Below, in pieces: positions 52,708 through 63,107 of a stretch of DNA of 64,000 nt; the first letter of the stretch is position 1, and every line of letters begins with the position of its first letter. The stretch comes from an uncultured Paraburkholderia sp. (GTDB lineage Bacteria > Pseudomonadota > Gammaproteobacteria > Burkholderiales > Burkholderiaceae): assembly GCA_940746715.1 (NCBI GenBank), contig CALNWN010000003.1, positions 372,001-436,000 of the forward strand, given 5' to 3'. A program made the translations under genes and the position numbers. The notes below the pieces were generated by a model, which searched no databases, had not been told where the DNA came from, and worked only from the letters and a program-made list of their open reading frames with translations.

Positions 52708-53478
52708 CTAGTCCAACTTCGAGCGCGACGTTTCCGTGAGTCGCGTAAGCTTCAAAAACCGGTAGTACACGGTTTCAGCATTGAATAGGGCGATCATGAA
52801 ACCAGCGCGGCCGTCGAGAAAACCTCGTCGCAGCAAATAAGTTCGCACGAACGCCCAGGCACCGCGAAGCAGCGCCTTGCCGAAGCTGCCGCGTTGGCCT
52901 GCCGCATGACGCTGCAGCGCGCCGGCGGTCGAATAGGCGTCGAGCTTGCGCAGCACCGCCTCGAAGTTCTCATACGAGTAGTGCATCAGCTTGCCGGTCA
53001 GGCGTTGGGCGGGGGTGTCGAATACAAGCCGTTCGTGAACGAGGTCGTCGGAAAAACGTGCGGCGCCACGTTTGAAGAGGCGCGGAATCCAGTCCGGATA
53101 CCAGCCGCTGTGATGAATCCAGTGTCCGCAAAAACTCGACAGGCGGTCCACCGCATAAACATCCGCCGTCGGTGCTGCGAGCGCCGCGCGAATGGCGGCC
53201 GCCAGTTCCGGCGAGACGATTTCGTCGGCGTCGAGCGACAGAATCCAGCTTGTGCTGAGCGCGTCCACCGCGCGGTTCTTTTGCGGGCCGAAACCCGGCC
53301 AGTCGCTCTGCTCGATGACGAGGGCGCCGTGCGCGCGGGCAATGTCGGCGGTGCCGTCGGTGCTGCCGCCGTCGATCACGACGATCTGATCGGCAAAGGC
53401 CACCGACTGCAGGCATTCGGCCAGCCGCGCCGCCGCATTTTTGGTGATGATAGCGACGCCGAGGGTGGTTGGTTGCAT
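52708..53478 (-). CDS. Glycosyltransferase family 2, WaaE/KdtX-like LPS core enzyme
   Basis: 256 residues starting MQPTTLGVAIITKNAAARLA. GT-A features: QIVVIDGGSTDGTADIARAH and LSLDADEIVSP with a DAD motif at residues 83-85. HWIHHSGWYPDWIPRLFKRG is the WaaE/KdtX signature. These enzymes add a glucose or related sugar to the inner LPS core at the cytoplasmic membrane. It lies between dnaE and msbA with other LPS genes. Intact. Confidence 0.85.
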   Translation of the reverse strand: MQPTTLGVAIITKNAAARLAECLQSVAFADQIVVIDGGSTDGTADIARAHGALVIEQSDWPGFGPQKNRAVDALSTSWILSLDADEIVSPELAAAIRAALAAPTADVYAVDRLSSFCGHWIHHSGWYPDWIPRLFKRGAARFSDDLVHERLVFDTPAQRLTGKLMHYSYENFEAVLRKLDAYSTAGALQRHAAGQRGSFGKALLRGAWAFVRTYLLRRGFLDGRAGFMIALFNAETVYYRFLKLTRLTETSRSKLD

Positions 53479-53715
53479 ACCTGAAGGGCTGATTGCGAAT
53501 GGCGTAAAGACGAACGACGGAGCGAAGCGCGCGACGAAGCGCGGCGGGTCGCGCAAGTATACACACGCGGCTTACTCTTTCCGCGTGCCCCGAAGCTGGC
53601 GCTAAAACGTCAGCCGGCCATCAACGTCAACCGTTTACAATGCTCCTTTTCGATCTTCGCGCCGCGGGCAGCCGGTCGCCGGCGCGAATCTCGTCCCGCA
53701 TTTCCAGAGGATTCC

Positions 53716-55509
53716 TTGAGCGTGAAGCCAACGTTAAGCAAACCCATCGGTGGAGGTGAAGCGTCGTCGCCCGCCGTCGTTTTCCGGCGCCTGTGGCCTT
53801 TCGTCAAGCCGCTTCTGTGGGTGATCGTCGGGGCCATTATCGCGATGGCGGCCAGCGCGGCCACGGACGCCGCCATCCCCGCGCTGCTCAAGCCGCTCCT
53901 CGACAAAGGTTTCGGCGCCCATGCGAGCGACAACGCGAAATGGTTCGTGCCCGTCGCCGTGATCGGCCTCGCGCTGATCCGCGGCGTGGCGCAATACGCG
54001 TCCGGCTATCTGCTCGCGTACGTCTCCAACAAGATCCTGCTCGAATTGCGGCTGCGCATGTTCGACCGCATGATTCACACGAGCGTCGCCTTTTTCCAGC
54101 GCGAAACGGCCAGCACGGTCATCAACGCGATTGTCTTCGAGGTCAATCAGATCCTCAACGTGCTGCTGAGCGTGATGGTCACGCTGGTGCGCGACTCGCT
54201 CACGGTGATCTTTCTGCTCGGCTATCTGTTCTATCTGAACTGGCGCCTGACGCTGATCGTTGCCGTGCTGCTGCCGGGTATCGGCTGGCTGGTTGGCAAA
54301 ATCAATCGCCGGCTGCGGCGTCTTAACCGCGAGCATCAGCTGTTGACGAACGAGCTGTCCTATATCGTCGAGGAGACCGTGGGCGGCTACAAGGTCGTCA
54401 AGGTTCATAACGGCGAGAAGTACGAGATTGACCGCTTCACGTCGATGAGCAAGCGCCTGCGCGGCTACGCAATGCGCATGACGGTTTCCGGCGGCCTTGC
54501 TCAGCCGTTGACGCAGTTCCTCGCGTCGATTGCGCTTGCGGTGGTGATCACGATCGCGATGGTGCAGTCGTCGTCGGATCAGACCACGGTCGGCGGCTTT
54601 GTCGCGTTTGTCACGTCCATGTTGCTGATCATTTCGCCGCTCAAGCATCTGATGGACGTGAACCAGCCGCTGCAGCGGGGCATGACGGCGGCCGAACTGA
54701 TCTTCGGTCTGATCGACGAACCCGCGGGGCCCGCGGGCGGCGGCAAGCCGCTCGAGCGCGCGCGCGGCGAAGTCGAGTTCCGCAACGTCTCGTTCACGTA
54801 CAGCACGAATGCCACGCACAATCGCCATACGCTCGACCAGGTGTCGTTCAGGGTGGCGCCGGGTGAAATGGTCGCGCTCGCGGGCCCGTCGGGCAGCGGC
54901 AAGACCACCCTCGTGAACCTGCTGCCGCGCTTTTTCGATCCGACCGGCGGCGAGATTCTCGTCGACGGCGTCGCGCTGACCGAATACGACCTGCACGCGT
55001 TGCGCAGCCAGATCGCGATGGTGAGCCAGGACGTCGTGCTCTTCAACGACACGGTGGCCAACAACGTCGCGTACGGTCAGACCGCGGATCGCGACCGTGT
55101 CGAGGCGGCGCTGCGCGCAGCCAACCTGTGGGACACGGTCGACGCCATGCCCAACGGCATCGACACGCTCGTGGGCGACAACGGCATGATGCTGTCCGGC
55201 GGGCAACGGCAGCGTCTCGCGATCGCGCGCGCCATCTACAAAGACGCGCCCATCCTGATTCTCGACGAAGCCACCTCGGCGCTGGATTCCGAGTCCGAGC
55301 GCCACGTGCAGGCCGCGCTCGAAACGCTGATGAAGGGCCGTACCACGCTCGTCATCGCGCACCGGCTGTCGACCATCGAGCGCGCGAACCGCATCCTCGT
55401 GATGGAGACCGGGCGTATCGTCGAGCGCGGCAGCCACCGCGAGCTGCTGGCGCAGAACGGGCCGTATGCGCATCTGCATCGGATTCAGTTTCAGCAGAAC
55501 GCCGCGTGA
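53716..55509 (+). CDS. msbA: Lipid A export ATP-binding/permease protein
   Basis: 597 residues from a TTG start at 53716, chosen because AGAGGA lies 6 bases upstream and the protein begins [14 protein letters not shown]. Six membrane helices fill residues about 25-310. The ATPase domain has Walker [11 protein letters not shown] near 390, signature [14 protein letters not shown] near 492 and Walker [13 protein letters not shown] near 515. MsbA flips lipid A-core across the inner membrane and is essential in most Gram-negatives. Intact. Confidence 0.94.
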   Translation: MSVKPTLSKPIGGGEASSPAVVFRRLWPFVKPLLWVIVGAIIAMAASAATDAAIPALLKPLLDKGFGAHASDNAKWFVPVAVIGLALIRGVAQYASGYLLAYVSNKILLELRLRMFDRMIHTSVAFFQRETASTVINAIVFEVNQILNVLLSVMVTLVRDSLTVIFLLGYLFYLNWRLTLIVAVLLPGIGWLVGKINRRLRRLNREHQLLTNELSYIVEETVGGYKVVKVHNGEKYEIDRFTSMSKRLRGYAMRMTVSGGLAQPLTQFLASIALAVVITIAMVQSSSDQTTVGGFVAFVTSMLLIISPLKHLMDVNQPLQRGMTAAELIFGLIDEPAGPAGGGKPLERARGEVEFRNVSFTYSTNATHNRHTLDQVSFRVAPGEMVALAGPSGSGKTTLVNLLPRFFDPTGGEILVDGVALTEYDLHALRSQIAMVSQDVVLFNDTVANNVAYGQTADRDRVEAALRAANLWDTVDAMPNGIDTLVGDNGMMLSGGQRQRLAIARAIYKDAPILILDEATSALDSESERHVQAALETLMKGRTTLVIAHRLSTIERANRILVMETGRIVERGSHRELLAQNGPYAHLHRIQFQQNAA

Positions 55510-55922
55510 CGGGATGGCGCGGCGAACGCGGTGGCGCAGCGGAACGGGGGCTGCGCGCCGCTTCTCCCCGCGCGAGACGCCGATGCAGTGAAATCCGCCG
55601 AGCCGCCATCTGGACTTTCCGCCTCGCTAACTAAAATCTGCCGCCAGGATGTGGAGCGGGGCAGGCCCGGGCACGGCACGGCTCGACAGCAAACAGCACC
55701 GGCCGCCCGCACCGCGCTTACAGATTTCCCCATCGCGCCCATCGCGCGCCCTTCCCCGCTGACTTCCCCGCTGAACTCCCTTACCGCCTCTTGTAAAACC
55801 GTCCTTTAGTCGGTTTTTCGGTACAGTGTTGTGTTTTTGAAGCGTTTTGTTTGCGCTTTTCTCACGCTGGCCGCATCCTGATGGCCTTGCACCGTCCCGC
55901 GCCGCGGAGATTCCTCTTTCAC
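55510..55922. other. Intergenic region with possible msbA terminator
   Basis: About 410 bp without a gene. AAAACCG ... CGGTTTTT (55795-55818) could form a weak intrinsic terminator about 290 bp past msbA. The following TTTTTCGGTACAGTGTTG may include a promoter for the next gene. Confidence 0.4.
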
Positions 55923-56971
55923 ATGCATCACGACGACAACCTCAGCGAGCCGCTGGTTTCCATAGCACTCGCAACGTACAACGGCCGCACCTATCTCCCG
56001 GAGCTGCTCGCTTCGCTCGAGGCGCAAAGCTGGCCGAATCTCGAAGTGGTGGTTTCCGACGACGCTTCCACCGACGGCACGCCCGAACTCCTCGCCGCCT
56101 ATGCCGGGCGCGTTCCGGTGCGGCTCGTGGCGAGCGGCGAACGGGTCGGCATCGTGCGCAATTTCGAGCGGGCGCTGGCCGCTTGCCGCGGCGACTATGT
56201 TGCGCTCGCCGATCAGGACGACGTGTGGGCGCCGGAAAAGATCGCCGACCTGATGCGCGAGTTGCGCCAGGCCGAGCAGGCGCGCGGGCGGGCCACGCCG
56301 GCGCTGGCTTTCTGTGACATCGAACTGGTGGACGCGAAGCTGTGCTGCGTGTCCACGTCGCTTTTCGACACATCACCGCAAAATCGCGCCGCGCCGAGCG
56401 TCTGCGCGATTTCCTGCTGAGCAACCACGTGCCGGGCTGCGCGATGCTCGTCAATCGCGCGACGCTCGAACGCGCGTTGCCTTTCCCGGCGGGCATCGTC
56501 ATGCATGACTGGTGGCTGGCGATGGTCGTCGCGGCGTTCGGCGAGATCCGTCATGTGGCGGCGCCTCATCTGAAATATCGTCAGCACGACGGCAATGCGG
56601 TGGGCGCGAGCGCGACCAATCAGCGGCCGACGAGCGCCGCGCGCGGCGAATGCAGCGCCGCGGCAGCACAGCGGCGGGGCGCGAGCAGGCGGCGCCAGAT
56701 CGACGGCATCGCGGACCAGATCCGCCTCTTTGCGCGGCGCTTCGGCGCGGAACTGCCGGCCCACGCCCGCGAAGACATGAATGCGTTTTCGCGCGGCATC
56801 GAAAACTGGCGCGGCGCGGTCGAATTCGTGCTGATCAGCCACACCGGCGAGACCTTCCTGCGCGCACTGAAGATGATGCGGCGCTTGCGCAAGAGCGTGC
56901 TGAGCTTCGGCGTGGAGGCGTGCTGTCCGCCTTTCGCGCAGCGCTTGCGGCGCCGGCGCAGCGCGTCCTGA
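55923..56971 (+). pseudogene. Glycosyltransferase family 2 (rhamnosyltransferase-like), broken
   Basis: ATG at 55923. The GT-A domain is clear: EPLVSIALATYNGRTYLPEL, VVVSDDASTDGTPELLAAY, and GDYVALADQDDVWAPEKIAD with the DQDD metal site. Near 56350-56375 the frame changes to TAKSRRAERLRDFLLSNHVP. The acceptor-side motif MHDWWLAMVVAAFGEIRH then follows. Beyond KYRQHDGNAVGAS the sequence is disordered (Arg/Ala-rich, about 56600-56700), suggesting a further lesion, before a normal-looking end. It belongs to the LPS cluster but is probably inactive. Confidence 0.75.
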
Positions 56972-57044
56972 CGGTGGCCGCGAAGGCGCCCGCTCATCCA
57001 AGGTCTCCGACAGAACGCGGCGCTGCTCAGACTCGCGCCAAGCC

Positions 57045-58079
57045 TTATCCCCGCCGCTTGCGCAAGGTCCGCTTCAGCCACAATCCGGGCGCATAAACTG
57101 CCGGACAGCTGGCATACAGAAACATCCGGATGCGCAGCCCGAGTTTGACGCCCGCGCTCCGCGCGAGCAGCCTTGCGCGCTCGGCGAGACTTCCCGCCTC
57201 GAACATCGCGCGAATGAACTGCTCGCGGGCGAGCTTCGGCGCCATGGCCGTGCGCATGCGCTCGCCGATGCCGGCAATCTCCGCGTCGCGCTGCAACTGC
57301 GCGAGTTCCGCGAGTCCATAGCGGTTGCTTTGCCGCATGCGGGCGATGAGTTCATCCACCGATCCATAACGGCGCTTGCGCGACAGCCCGCCGCGCCGGT
57401 AGCGCACGAGCGGCTCGCGCAGGCTCAGCGCGCCGCCGGACAGGATCGCGCGCAGCACCATGATCTGATCTTCGGCAGCGGCGCCGGGCAACATCGGCCC
57501 GAAGCGCTCGAAGAGCTGCCGCGACCACGCATGCGCCGCGCCGATGAGCCACGGGCGCGCGTTCAGCCAGTCGTCGACGCTGCGATAGCCGTCCAGTTCC
57601 GTGGGACTCATGCGCTCGTGGATATTCCCGGCTTCGTCCATGTCGGCGAGATCGGTCGCGATCAGATCCGGCCGCCGGTCGTGCGCGAGCCAGAAGTCGA
57701 CCACCCGCTCGCAGCGGTCAGGCGCCGAGATGTCGTCCCCGGCCGCGACGAACAGCAGCTCGCCGTTTGCGATCTGCGTGAGTTGCGAGAGGTGCGCGCT
57801 GATGCCCTGATTCGCCTCATTGTGGCGCACGACGACGCGGTGCGGTCCCTCGTAACCGGCTACGGCCGCCTGGATGGCGGCGAAGGTCGAGTCGCGCGAG
57901 GCGTCGTCGGAAATAATGATTTCGAGCGGCTCGTAGGTTTGCGCGAGCGCGTCTTTCACGGCGTCGGCGATCTGCTGTTGCTGGTTGTAGGCGATCAGCA
58001 GCATCGACGCGAGCGGGCGCTGCGTGGCCGACGCGGTGGACGCGGCAGGGGAGGACGGGAGCGGCGGACTATCGGTCAT
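57045..58079 (-). CDS. Glycosyltransferase family 2
   Basis: 344 residues. ASMLLIAYNQQQQIADAVKD and LEIIISDDASRDSTFAAIQA mark the nucleotide-sugar-binding domain; ELLFVAAGDDISAPDRCERV carries the GDD metal site. The C-terminal 90 residues are helical and basic. It is presumably an LPS core or O-antigen glycosyltransferase in view of its neighbours. The sugar is not predictable. Intact; its start is divergent from the GT4 gene. Confidence 0.85.
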   Translation of the reverse strand: MTDSPPLPSSPAASTASATQRPLASMLLIAYNQQQQIADAVKDALAQTYEPLEIIISDDASRDSTFAAIQAAVAGYEGPHRVVVRHNEANQGISAHLSQLTQIANGELLFVAAGDDISAPDRCERVVDFWLAHDRRPDLIATDLADMDEAGNIHERMSPTELDGYRSVDDWLNARPWLIGAAHAWSRQLFERFGPMLPGAAAEDQIMVLRAILSGGALSLREPLVRYRRGGLSRKRRYGSVDELIARMRQSNRYGLAELAQLQRDAEIAGIGERMRTAMAPKLAREQFIRAMFEAGSLAERARLLARSAGVKLGLRIRMFLYASCPAVYAPGLWLKRTLRKRRG

Positions 58080-58240
58080 GAATTCGGCAAAGGTGCAGTT
58101 GGGCTCGATTCTAATCGGTGCCGGGGCGGCTGCGTCATGCCGGGCGCCGGTGCGCATCCTTTACAATTGCGCTAATTCGAAAACCGGCGCGCGGCGCACC
58201 TGCCGCCGGGACGCCTCATTCCATCACCGAGACTTCTTCT

Positions 58241-59320
58241 TTGTCCGAGCCGATCCGCCCACCCCTCACCGACATTGCGCTGACCGCCCAGGCGCTCAGG
58301 AACAGCGGCGGCGCCGAGCGCTACACGCGCGACGTGATCGCCGGCCTGCATCGGATGGGCGTGCGGCCTACGCTCTTTGCTCGCGAGATCGACCGCGCGC
58401 TACCCGAGGCGGCGTGGGTCGACGCCCAACCGCTGAACGTGCGATGGGCGCCGCGCAAACTGCGCAATCTGGCATTCGACTGGCGCCTCGAGCAGCGCCT
58501 GAAGCGCCGCCGTCCCGCCTGCGTGTTTTCGATCAATCACTCGACGCATGCCGACGTCGCGCTGTGCGGCGGCACGCATCCGGGCTCGCTGGAAGCGGCA
58601 GGCCGCGCCGCGCGCCGCAGCGACCAGTGGCAGATCGAGCTGGAGCGGCGCGTCTACACGCACGCGCGCTCGATCGTCGCGCATTCGCAGCTGATGAGCC
58701 GCGAGTTGCAGCGCTTTTACGGCGTGCCCGCCGAACGCATCGACGTGATTTATCCGCCGGTCGACACCGAGCGCTTCCAGCCGCTGTCCGATGATGCACG
58801 CGCCGCGGTGCGCCGGCACTTCCATCTGCCGGAAGACCGCGTGATCTTCGTGTTTTCGTCGACGAGTCATGAGCGCAAAGGCTATCCGCTGCTGGAGGCT
58901 TTTTTTTCGCAGACCACGCTGCCGGTTTGCCTCGCGGTGGCCGGACGGCCGGTGCCGCGAACCGGCGAGACGATTCGCTACGTCGGTTATTGCAACGAGA
59001 TCGAGAAGCTGTTCGCCGCGGCGGATTTCACCGTGGTCGCGTCCGCGTATGAGCCGTTCGGGCTCGTGGGCGTGGAGTCGGTCATGTGCGGCACGCCGCC
59101 TGTGATTGCCGACAATGTCGGTTCGGCGGAAACCGTGAAGGGCGCCGCGAAGATCGAGTTTTCGCGGCAGGAGGCGGGCAGCTTCGAGCGCGCGATTCAT
59201 GCGGCGGTCGAACGGGTGCGGCAAGGCGGCGCGAGAATCGCGGACCCGCTCGCGAGCCTCGTCTACGACCCGAGCGTCGACGCTCACGTCGCCGTTTTGT
59301 ATGAACTGTTCAGGCGCTGA
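58241..59320 (+). CDS. Glycosyltransferase family 4 (WaaG-like)
   Basis: About 359 residues from a TTG at 58241 (MSEPIRPPLTDIALTAQALR). The frame is open further upstream, but TTG fits where similarity begins. NSGGAERYTRDVIAGLHRMG is the N-terminal acceptor domain. The GT-B donor site has VFVFSSTSHERKGYPLLEAF-like sequence near 58850 and SAYEPFGLVGVESVMCGTPP, the E-x7-E motif. Members add glucose or heptose-linked sugars to the LPS core. Intact. Confidence 0.82.
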   Translation: MSEPIRPPLTDIALTAQALRNSGGAERYTRDVIAGLHRMGVRPTLFAREIDRALPEAAWVDAQPLNVRWAPRKLRNLAFDWRLEQRLKRRRPACVFSINHSTHADVALCGGTHPGSLEAAGRAARRSDQWQIELERRVYTHARSIVAHSQLMSRELQRFYGVPAERIDVIYPPVDTERFQPLSDDARAAVRRHFHLPEDRVIFVFSSTSHERKGYPLLEAFFSQTTLPVCLAVAGRPVPRTGETIRYVGYCNEIEKLFAAADFTVVASAYEPFGLVGVESVMCGTPPVIADNVGSAETVKGAAKIEFSRQEAGSFERAIHAAVERVRQGGARIADPLASLVYDPSVDAHVAVLYELFRR

Positions 59321-59383
59321 AGCGTGCAGCGCAATGCATGCGGTGCCCTGAGGCGCACCTGGCCTTTCTAATGTGCCGCGGCC

Positions 59384-60661
59384 TCAAAGCGCGCGCCGCT
59401 CGCCCTGCAATTCGCCCGATTGCTGCAGTTCGCGTTTGCGCGAATCGATCACCGCGAGGAAGGTCGCGACCAGCAGCGCGAGCAACACCGTCACCATGAT
59501 CGGCACGAGCACGTCGATGGTCAGTCCGAAGATGACCGTGCTCGTCGCGACCGCCAGCCCGGCGTAGGAGGCCGCGCGGATCGCCGCGTCGGTCGAATGG
59601 CGGTGACGCCAGAAATAGACTGACATCCCATAGTAAAAAAGCAGCAGGCACGCCACGCCCACCGCGCCCATTTCGGCGAGCGTGGAGAAGAAGTCGCTAT
59701 GCGCGCGCTCGTTGACGATTTCGTTCTTCACCTCGCCGCGCCTCGCCATCGCGCCCAGTTCGTTCACGAGGTGGCCCTTGCCAATGCCATAGACGGGGTG
59801 ATGCTCGAAGATCATCCGCGACGCGTTCCATAACTGCAGGCGCAGGCCGACGGACGTGTAGTCCTCGCCTTGATGCAGCATCGAAAAGTCGGTGGTGGCT
59901 TCGCTGATGCGTTTCTGGATACGTTCGGTTGAAAGCAGCGCGCCGGCCGCGATCACGATCGCGACGCTCGCGACCAGGAGGCGTTTCTTGTGTGCAAACC
60001 ACTGATACTGCATGCCGAGCAGCACGACGAACACCGGCACGGCCAGCCAGCCACCGCGTGTGCCCGACAGATAGGACGCGTAGCCGCCCGCCGCGAGAGC
60101 GATGAGCCGCACGCCGGCAATGCGCCAGTCGCGCGGACCGTCCCAGCCGAGCGTGAACGCGGACAGGAAGGCCAGCAGTAGCGCGGTATCGCCGAACGGA
60201 ATGGCGTTGGTATAAGAATTGTTCAGACGATTTGCGTCGGTCCAGCCACCAGCCGGCTGATCGACGACGGCCCAGATTCCCACGGCTAGCGCGCCCGTCG
60301 CACAGCCCCAGCCGATCATTCGCAGATGCCGCGACGGCAACTGCCGCAGCAGCAGGAACACCGGCAACGCGAGCACGAAGCGCGACAGCGCGTCGAACTG
60401 CCTCGGCAGCCAGTAACTCAGCACCACTTGCTGCACGCCGATTCCGACGACGAACGCGAGCATGCCGATAGTGAACCACCGGTAAGTGCGCAGGCCGGAG
60501 AAATAGCCGGGCGTGCGGCGATTTGCGACGGCGGCGCCCAGCGCGAGCGCGAGAATGGCGAAGAAGCAGTAACCGGTGCCGCCGCGCCAGACGAGATTGA
60601 CCGCGGGCGCGAGAAACAGCAGGGCGGCGGTGAGCCAGACCAGACTGGGTGCAAAAATCAT
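59384..60661 (-). CDS. waaL: O-antigen ligase family membrane protein (WaaL-like)
   Basis: 425 residues from ATG 60661; ATG 60721 is an alternative start. About ten or more membrane helices. The large periplasmic loop contains the Wzy_C/O-antigen ligase pattern with LQLWNASRMIFEHHPVYGIG and a conserved His in NERAHSDFFSTLAEMG. WaaL joins undecaprenyl-linked O-antigen to lipid A-core in the periplasm. Located among LPS glycosyltransferases. Intact. Confidence 0.83.
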   Translation of the reverse strand: MIFAPSLVWLTAALLFLAPAVNLVWRGGTGYCFFAILALALGAAVANRRTPGYFSGLRTYRWFTIGMLAFVVGIGVQQVVLSYWLPRQFDALSRFVLALPVFLLLRQLPSRHLRMIGWGCATGALAVGIWAVVDQPAGGWTDANRLNNSYTNAIPFGDTALLLAFLSAFTLGWDGPRDWRIAGVRLIALAAGGYASYLSGTRGGWLAVPVFVVLLGMQYQWFAHKKRLLVASVAIVIAAGALLSTERIQKRISEATTDFSMLHQGEDYTSVGLRLQLWNASRMIFEHHPVYGIGKGHLVNELGAMARRGEVKNEIVNERAHSDFFSTLAEMGAVGVACLLLFYYGMSVYFWRHRHSTDAAIRAASYAGLAVATSTVIFGLTIDVLVPIMVTVLLALLVATFLAVIDSRKRELQQSGELQGERRAL

Positions 60662-60951
60662 AGGGCGACTTTTTGTATTGACACTACCGTTCCGGGTGGA
60701 ACTGCGAAGGGCCGGATCCATCGTTGGGTTTTTTAAGACGGTAGGGCGATTGCGATTATAACCGTGTACTGCCTTGCAAAAAGCTTGCGTGGCGCTAGGT
60801 GAAACCACCCGCAACGCCGTGGCGGCCCCGGCGCGGCGCCCCATGTGCCGCGTTTGTCGTGCGCGAAGGCGCAGGCGGTACAATCCCCGCCACACTCATG
60901 GCCGGCGCGCGGCCGCAACCGCGTGCGCAACCCGCTCAACGGACAGAACCG

Positions 60952-61797
60952 ATGTTCTCAATCATCATCCCAACCTGGAACAACCTGCCTTATCTGCGCC
61001 TCGTGATCGAGAGCCTGCGCCGTCATTCGACGCACGCGCATCAGATCATCGTGCACGTCAACGACGGCTCCGACGGCACTCTCGCCTGGGTACGCGACGA
61101 GGGCATCGAGCACACGGCGTCGCCGGGCAACATCGGCATCTGTCAGGCGGTGAACATTGCGGCGGCGCGCGCCACGCGCGACTACATCGTCTATATGAAC
61201 GACGACATGTACTGCTGCCCAGGCTGGGACGACGCGCTGGTGAAGCGCCGGCCGCACATGCCCGCCGACAATCTGTTCATGCTGTCGGGCACCATGATCG
61301 AACCGGTCGATTCCGGCAATCCGTGCGTGGTCGTGCAGAACTTCGGCCGCGACGTGGAGACGTTCCGGGCCGACGAACTGGTCACCGCGACGCCGCGGCT
61401 CGTGCGCGCGGACTGGCGCGGCGCGACATGGCCGCCCACGCTCGTGCATCGCGACTGGTGGCACAAGGTCGGCGGTTACAGCAGCGAGCTGAGTCCCGGC
61501 ATGAGCAGCGACAACGATTTTTCGATGAAACTGTGGGACGCCGGCTGCCGCGTGTTCCTCGGCGTCGGCGACAGTCTGGTTTATCACTTCCAGCAGAAGA
61601 GCACCGGCAAGATCGTCAAAAATGATGGCCGCCGCCAGTTCCTGAACAAGTGGGGGATGACGCAGGCCACCTTCGACCGCTATTACCTGCGGCGCGGCAC
61701 GGCGGTGGTCGGCGGGCCGGCGGTGAGCGAGCCCGATCGCACCGGACGCTTGCGGCGGGCGCTGCTGAAGTCGCGCATCAAGCGCGCGTTCGGCTGA
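60952..61797 (+). CDS. Glycosyltransferase family 2
   Basis: 281 residues starting MFSIIIPTWNNLPYLRLVIE. VHVNDGSDGTLAWVRDEG, GICQAVNIAAARATRDYIVY and YMNDDMYCCPGWDDAL give the GT-A fold with a NDDM metal site. MSSDNDFSMKLWDAGCRVFL supplies the likely catalytic base region. The last gene of the LPS block. Its transcription diverges from waaL. Intact. Confidence 0.85.
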   Translation: MFSIIIPTWNNLPYLRLVIESLRRHSTHAHQIIVHVNDGSDGTLAWVRDEGIEHTASPGNIGICQAVNIAAARATRDYIVYMNDDMYCCPGWDDALVKRRPHMPADNLFMLSGTMIEPVDSGNPCVVVQNFGRDVETFRADELVTATPRLVRADWRGATWPPTLVHRDWWHKVGGYSSELSPGMSSDNDFSMKLWDAGCRVFLGVGDSLVYHFQQKSTGKIVKNDGRRQFLNKWGMTQATFDRYYLRRGTAVVGGPAVSEPDRTGRLRRALLKSRIKRAFG

Positions 61798-61874
61798 TGG
61801 CCTTGAACTGAAGGCTTTGAACTGAGGCTTTGAACCGATATGTGCGGCCTGCGCGGGCCGCAAAACACGTCGCG

Positions 61875-62215
61875 TCAAACCCCGCCGGTGATGAGCGGCA
61901 GCACGGTCAGATCCGGATGCGTGCCCTCGACGATGCTGCGTCCCACATGCACGCCCTCGTAAAGCGCGTCGTCCCTGCTGGCGAAGCTTTCTTCGCCGTC
62001 CGCGTGGAAGGAAACGGCGTGTCCGGGAATGGACGGGTCGGCGCCCGGATGACAGACGTAATCGACGTACGTGTAGCGATTCTTCGCTGGGTTTGCGGTA
62101 TTCGGCGGCGCGTTGAACTCGTTAGTTTCACCCGGCGCTTTTTTTGCATGGGCGCCACGTGAATCTCGAATCCCTAGTAATCGACCATTTCCCAAGGTGC
62201 GGTTTCGTCGGCCAT
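61875..62215 (-). pseudogene. Conserved hypothetical protein with stop and frameshift
   Basis: ATG at 62215 after a strong ACGGAGGCGG ribosome-binding site: MADETAPWEMVDY, then TAG at 62174-62176, then GFEIHVAPMQKK. An A is missing from the A-run near 62146, so the rest lies in another frame: DYVCHPGADPSIPGHAVSFH through LTVLPLITGGV, stop at 61875. The restored protein would be about 113 residues. I do not know its function. CAG to TAG is the simplest source of the stop. Confidence 0.75.
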
Positions 62216-62261
62216 GGCCGCCTCCGTCTTCGTCGCGCATATCAAAAAGTCTAGGTGATTT

Positions 62262-62285
62262 CGTCGGGAAGCGCGCTGCCCGACG
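62262..62285 (-). terminator. Weak hairpin after the SnoaL-like gene
   Basis: CGTCGGG / CCCGACG with a 10-base loop, just past the leftward stop at 62301. The T-run on the minus strand is about 20 bases away, so termination is uncertain. Confidence 0.35.
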
Positions 62286-62300
62286 GGTACTGCAAAACCA

Positions 62301-62870
62301 CTACGGCTTCACTGCGCCGAGTTGCCTGAGCAGCGTCAGGTTGTCCTCCAGGTGCCAGTTTTCGATGATGCGCCCCTCCTTCACGCGATACAGATCGAAA
62401 GCCTGGAAATCGACAGGCTGGCCTTCGCCCTTGAGGCTCTGAAACTGGCCGGTGAAATGTCCGCGGAAGTGCAGGTGAACCGAAGCGCGGTCGCCGGCAA
62501 CGACGAGGTCGTCGATTTGCGCGCGAAGATCGGGCACCACCGCACGAAACGCCTCAGATGCCTTCAGCGGACTTTCGGGGCCTTGCGGACGGCCATCGGG
62601 CAAGGTTCGGTCGACGAATGCCGGCGAGAGCGCGAGCTTCGCGTAGGACTCGTCGCCGGTGTCCCAGAACGCCGCGTAGCGGCGCGCCGCGAGCACCACG
62701 GTGGCGGCCCTGGCGGAATGGCTGTCGGCGGCGAGATGGTGCGGCGCGGGCAGACCGGCATCGGCGGCCTGCGCGTTCAGCGCAATGGCGAGAGTGGCGA
62801 GCGTGGCGGCGGCAAGGGCGGTGGTAATCAGCGCACGGCGCGTGATCGAGGACAGCGGGAGAGTGGACAT
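62301..62870 (-). CDS. Exported SnoaL-like / NTF2-fold protein
   Basis: 189 residues. A Tat- or Sec-type signal (SSITRRALITTALAAATLAT) is cleaved near AQA. The mature domain has YAAFWDTGDESYAKLALSPA and VHLHFRGHFTGQFQ, then YRVKEGRIIENWHLEDNLTL, the SnoaL/ester-cyclase pattern. Such NTF2-fold proteins include polyketide cyclases and many of unknown role. Intact. Confidence 0.78.
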   Translation of the reverse strand: MSTLPLSSITRRALITTALAAATLATLAIALNAQAADAGLPAPHHLAADSHSARAATVVLAARRYAAFWDTGDESYAKLALSPAFVDRTLPDGRPQGPESPLKASEAFRAVVPDLRAQIDDLVVAGDRASVHLHFRGHFTGQFQSLKGEGQPVDFQAFDLYRVKEGRIIENWHLEDNLTLLRQLGAVKP

Positions 62871-63107
62871 AGGGCGCTCCGGAGAGAAGTTGAGGACTGG
62901 TCGGCATTCTCCGGATTACCGTGGGTTTTGTTAATGCGTCTTCCGCTTAAAGCATTTTCTCATGACGCTTGAAAATGTCTGCCGCCAACCCGTCACCTTG
63001 CGTGAGTTTTCTCGAGTCCGAACAGACATCGGCCAATTGGCCACCGTGATCGCCCGACACGCGCCGTCATATAGAATGACGCGCTTTGCCTGCCAGACAC
63101 TTCGCCT

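Noticed and set aside
53734..55479. Antisense open frame opposite msbA
   Set aside because: No recognisable protein; shadow of msbA codon structure.
62160..62180. GAATCCCTAGTAATCG resembles a conserved 16S rRNA stretch
   Set aside because: Flanking bases are unlike 16S and the match lies inside a protein gene with a good ribosome-binding site; chance similarity.
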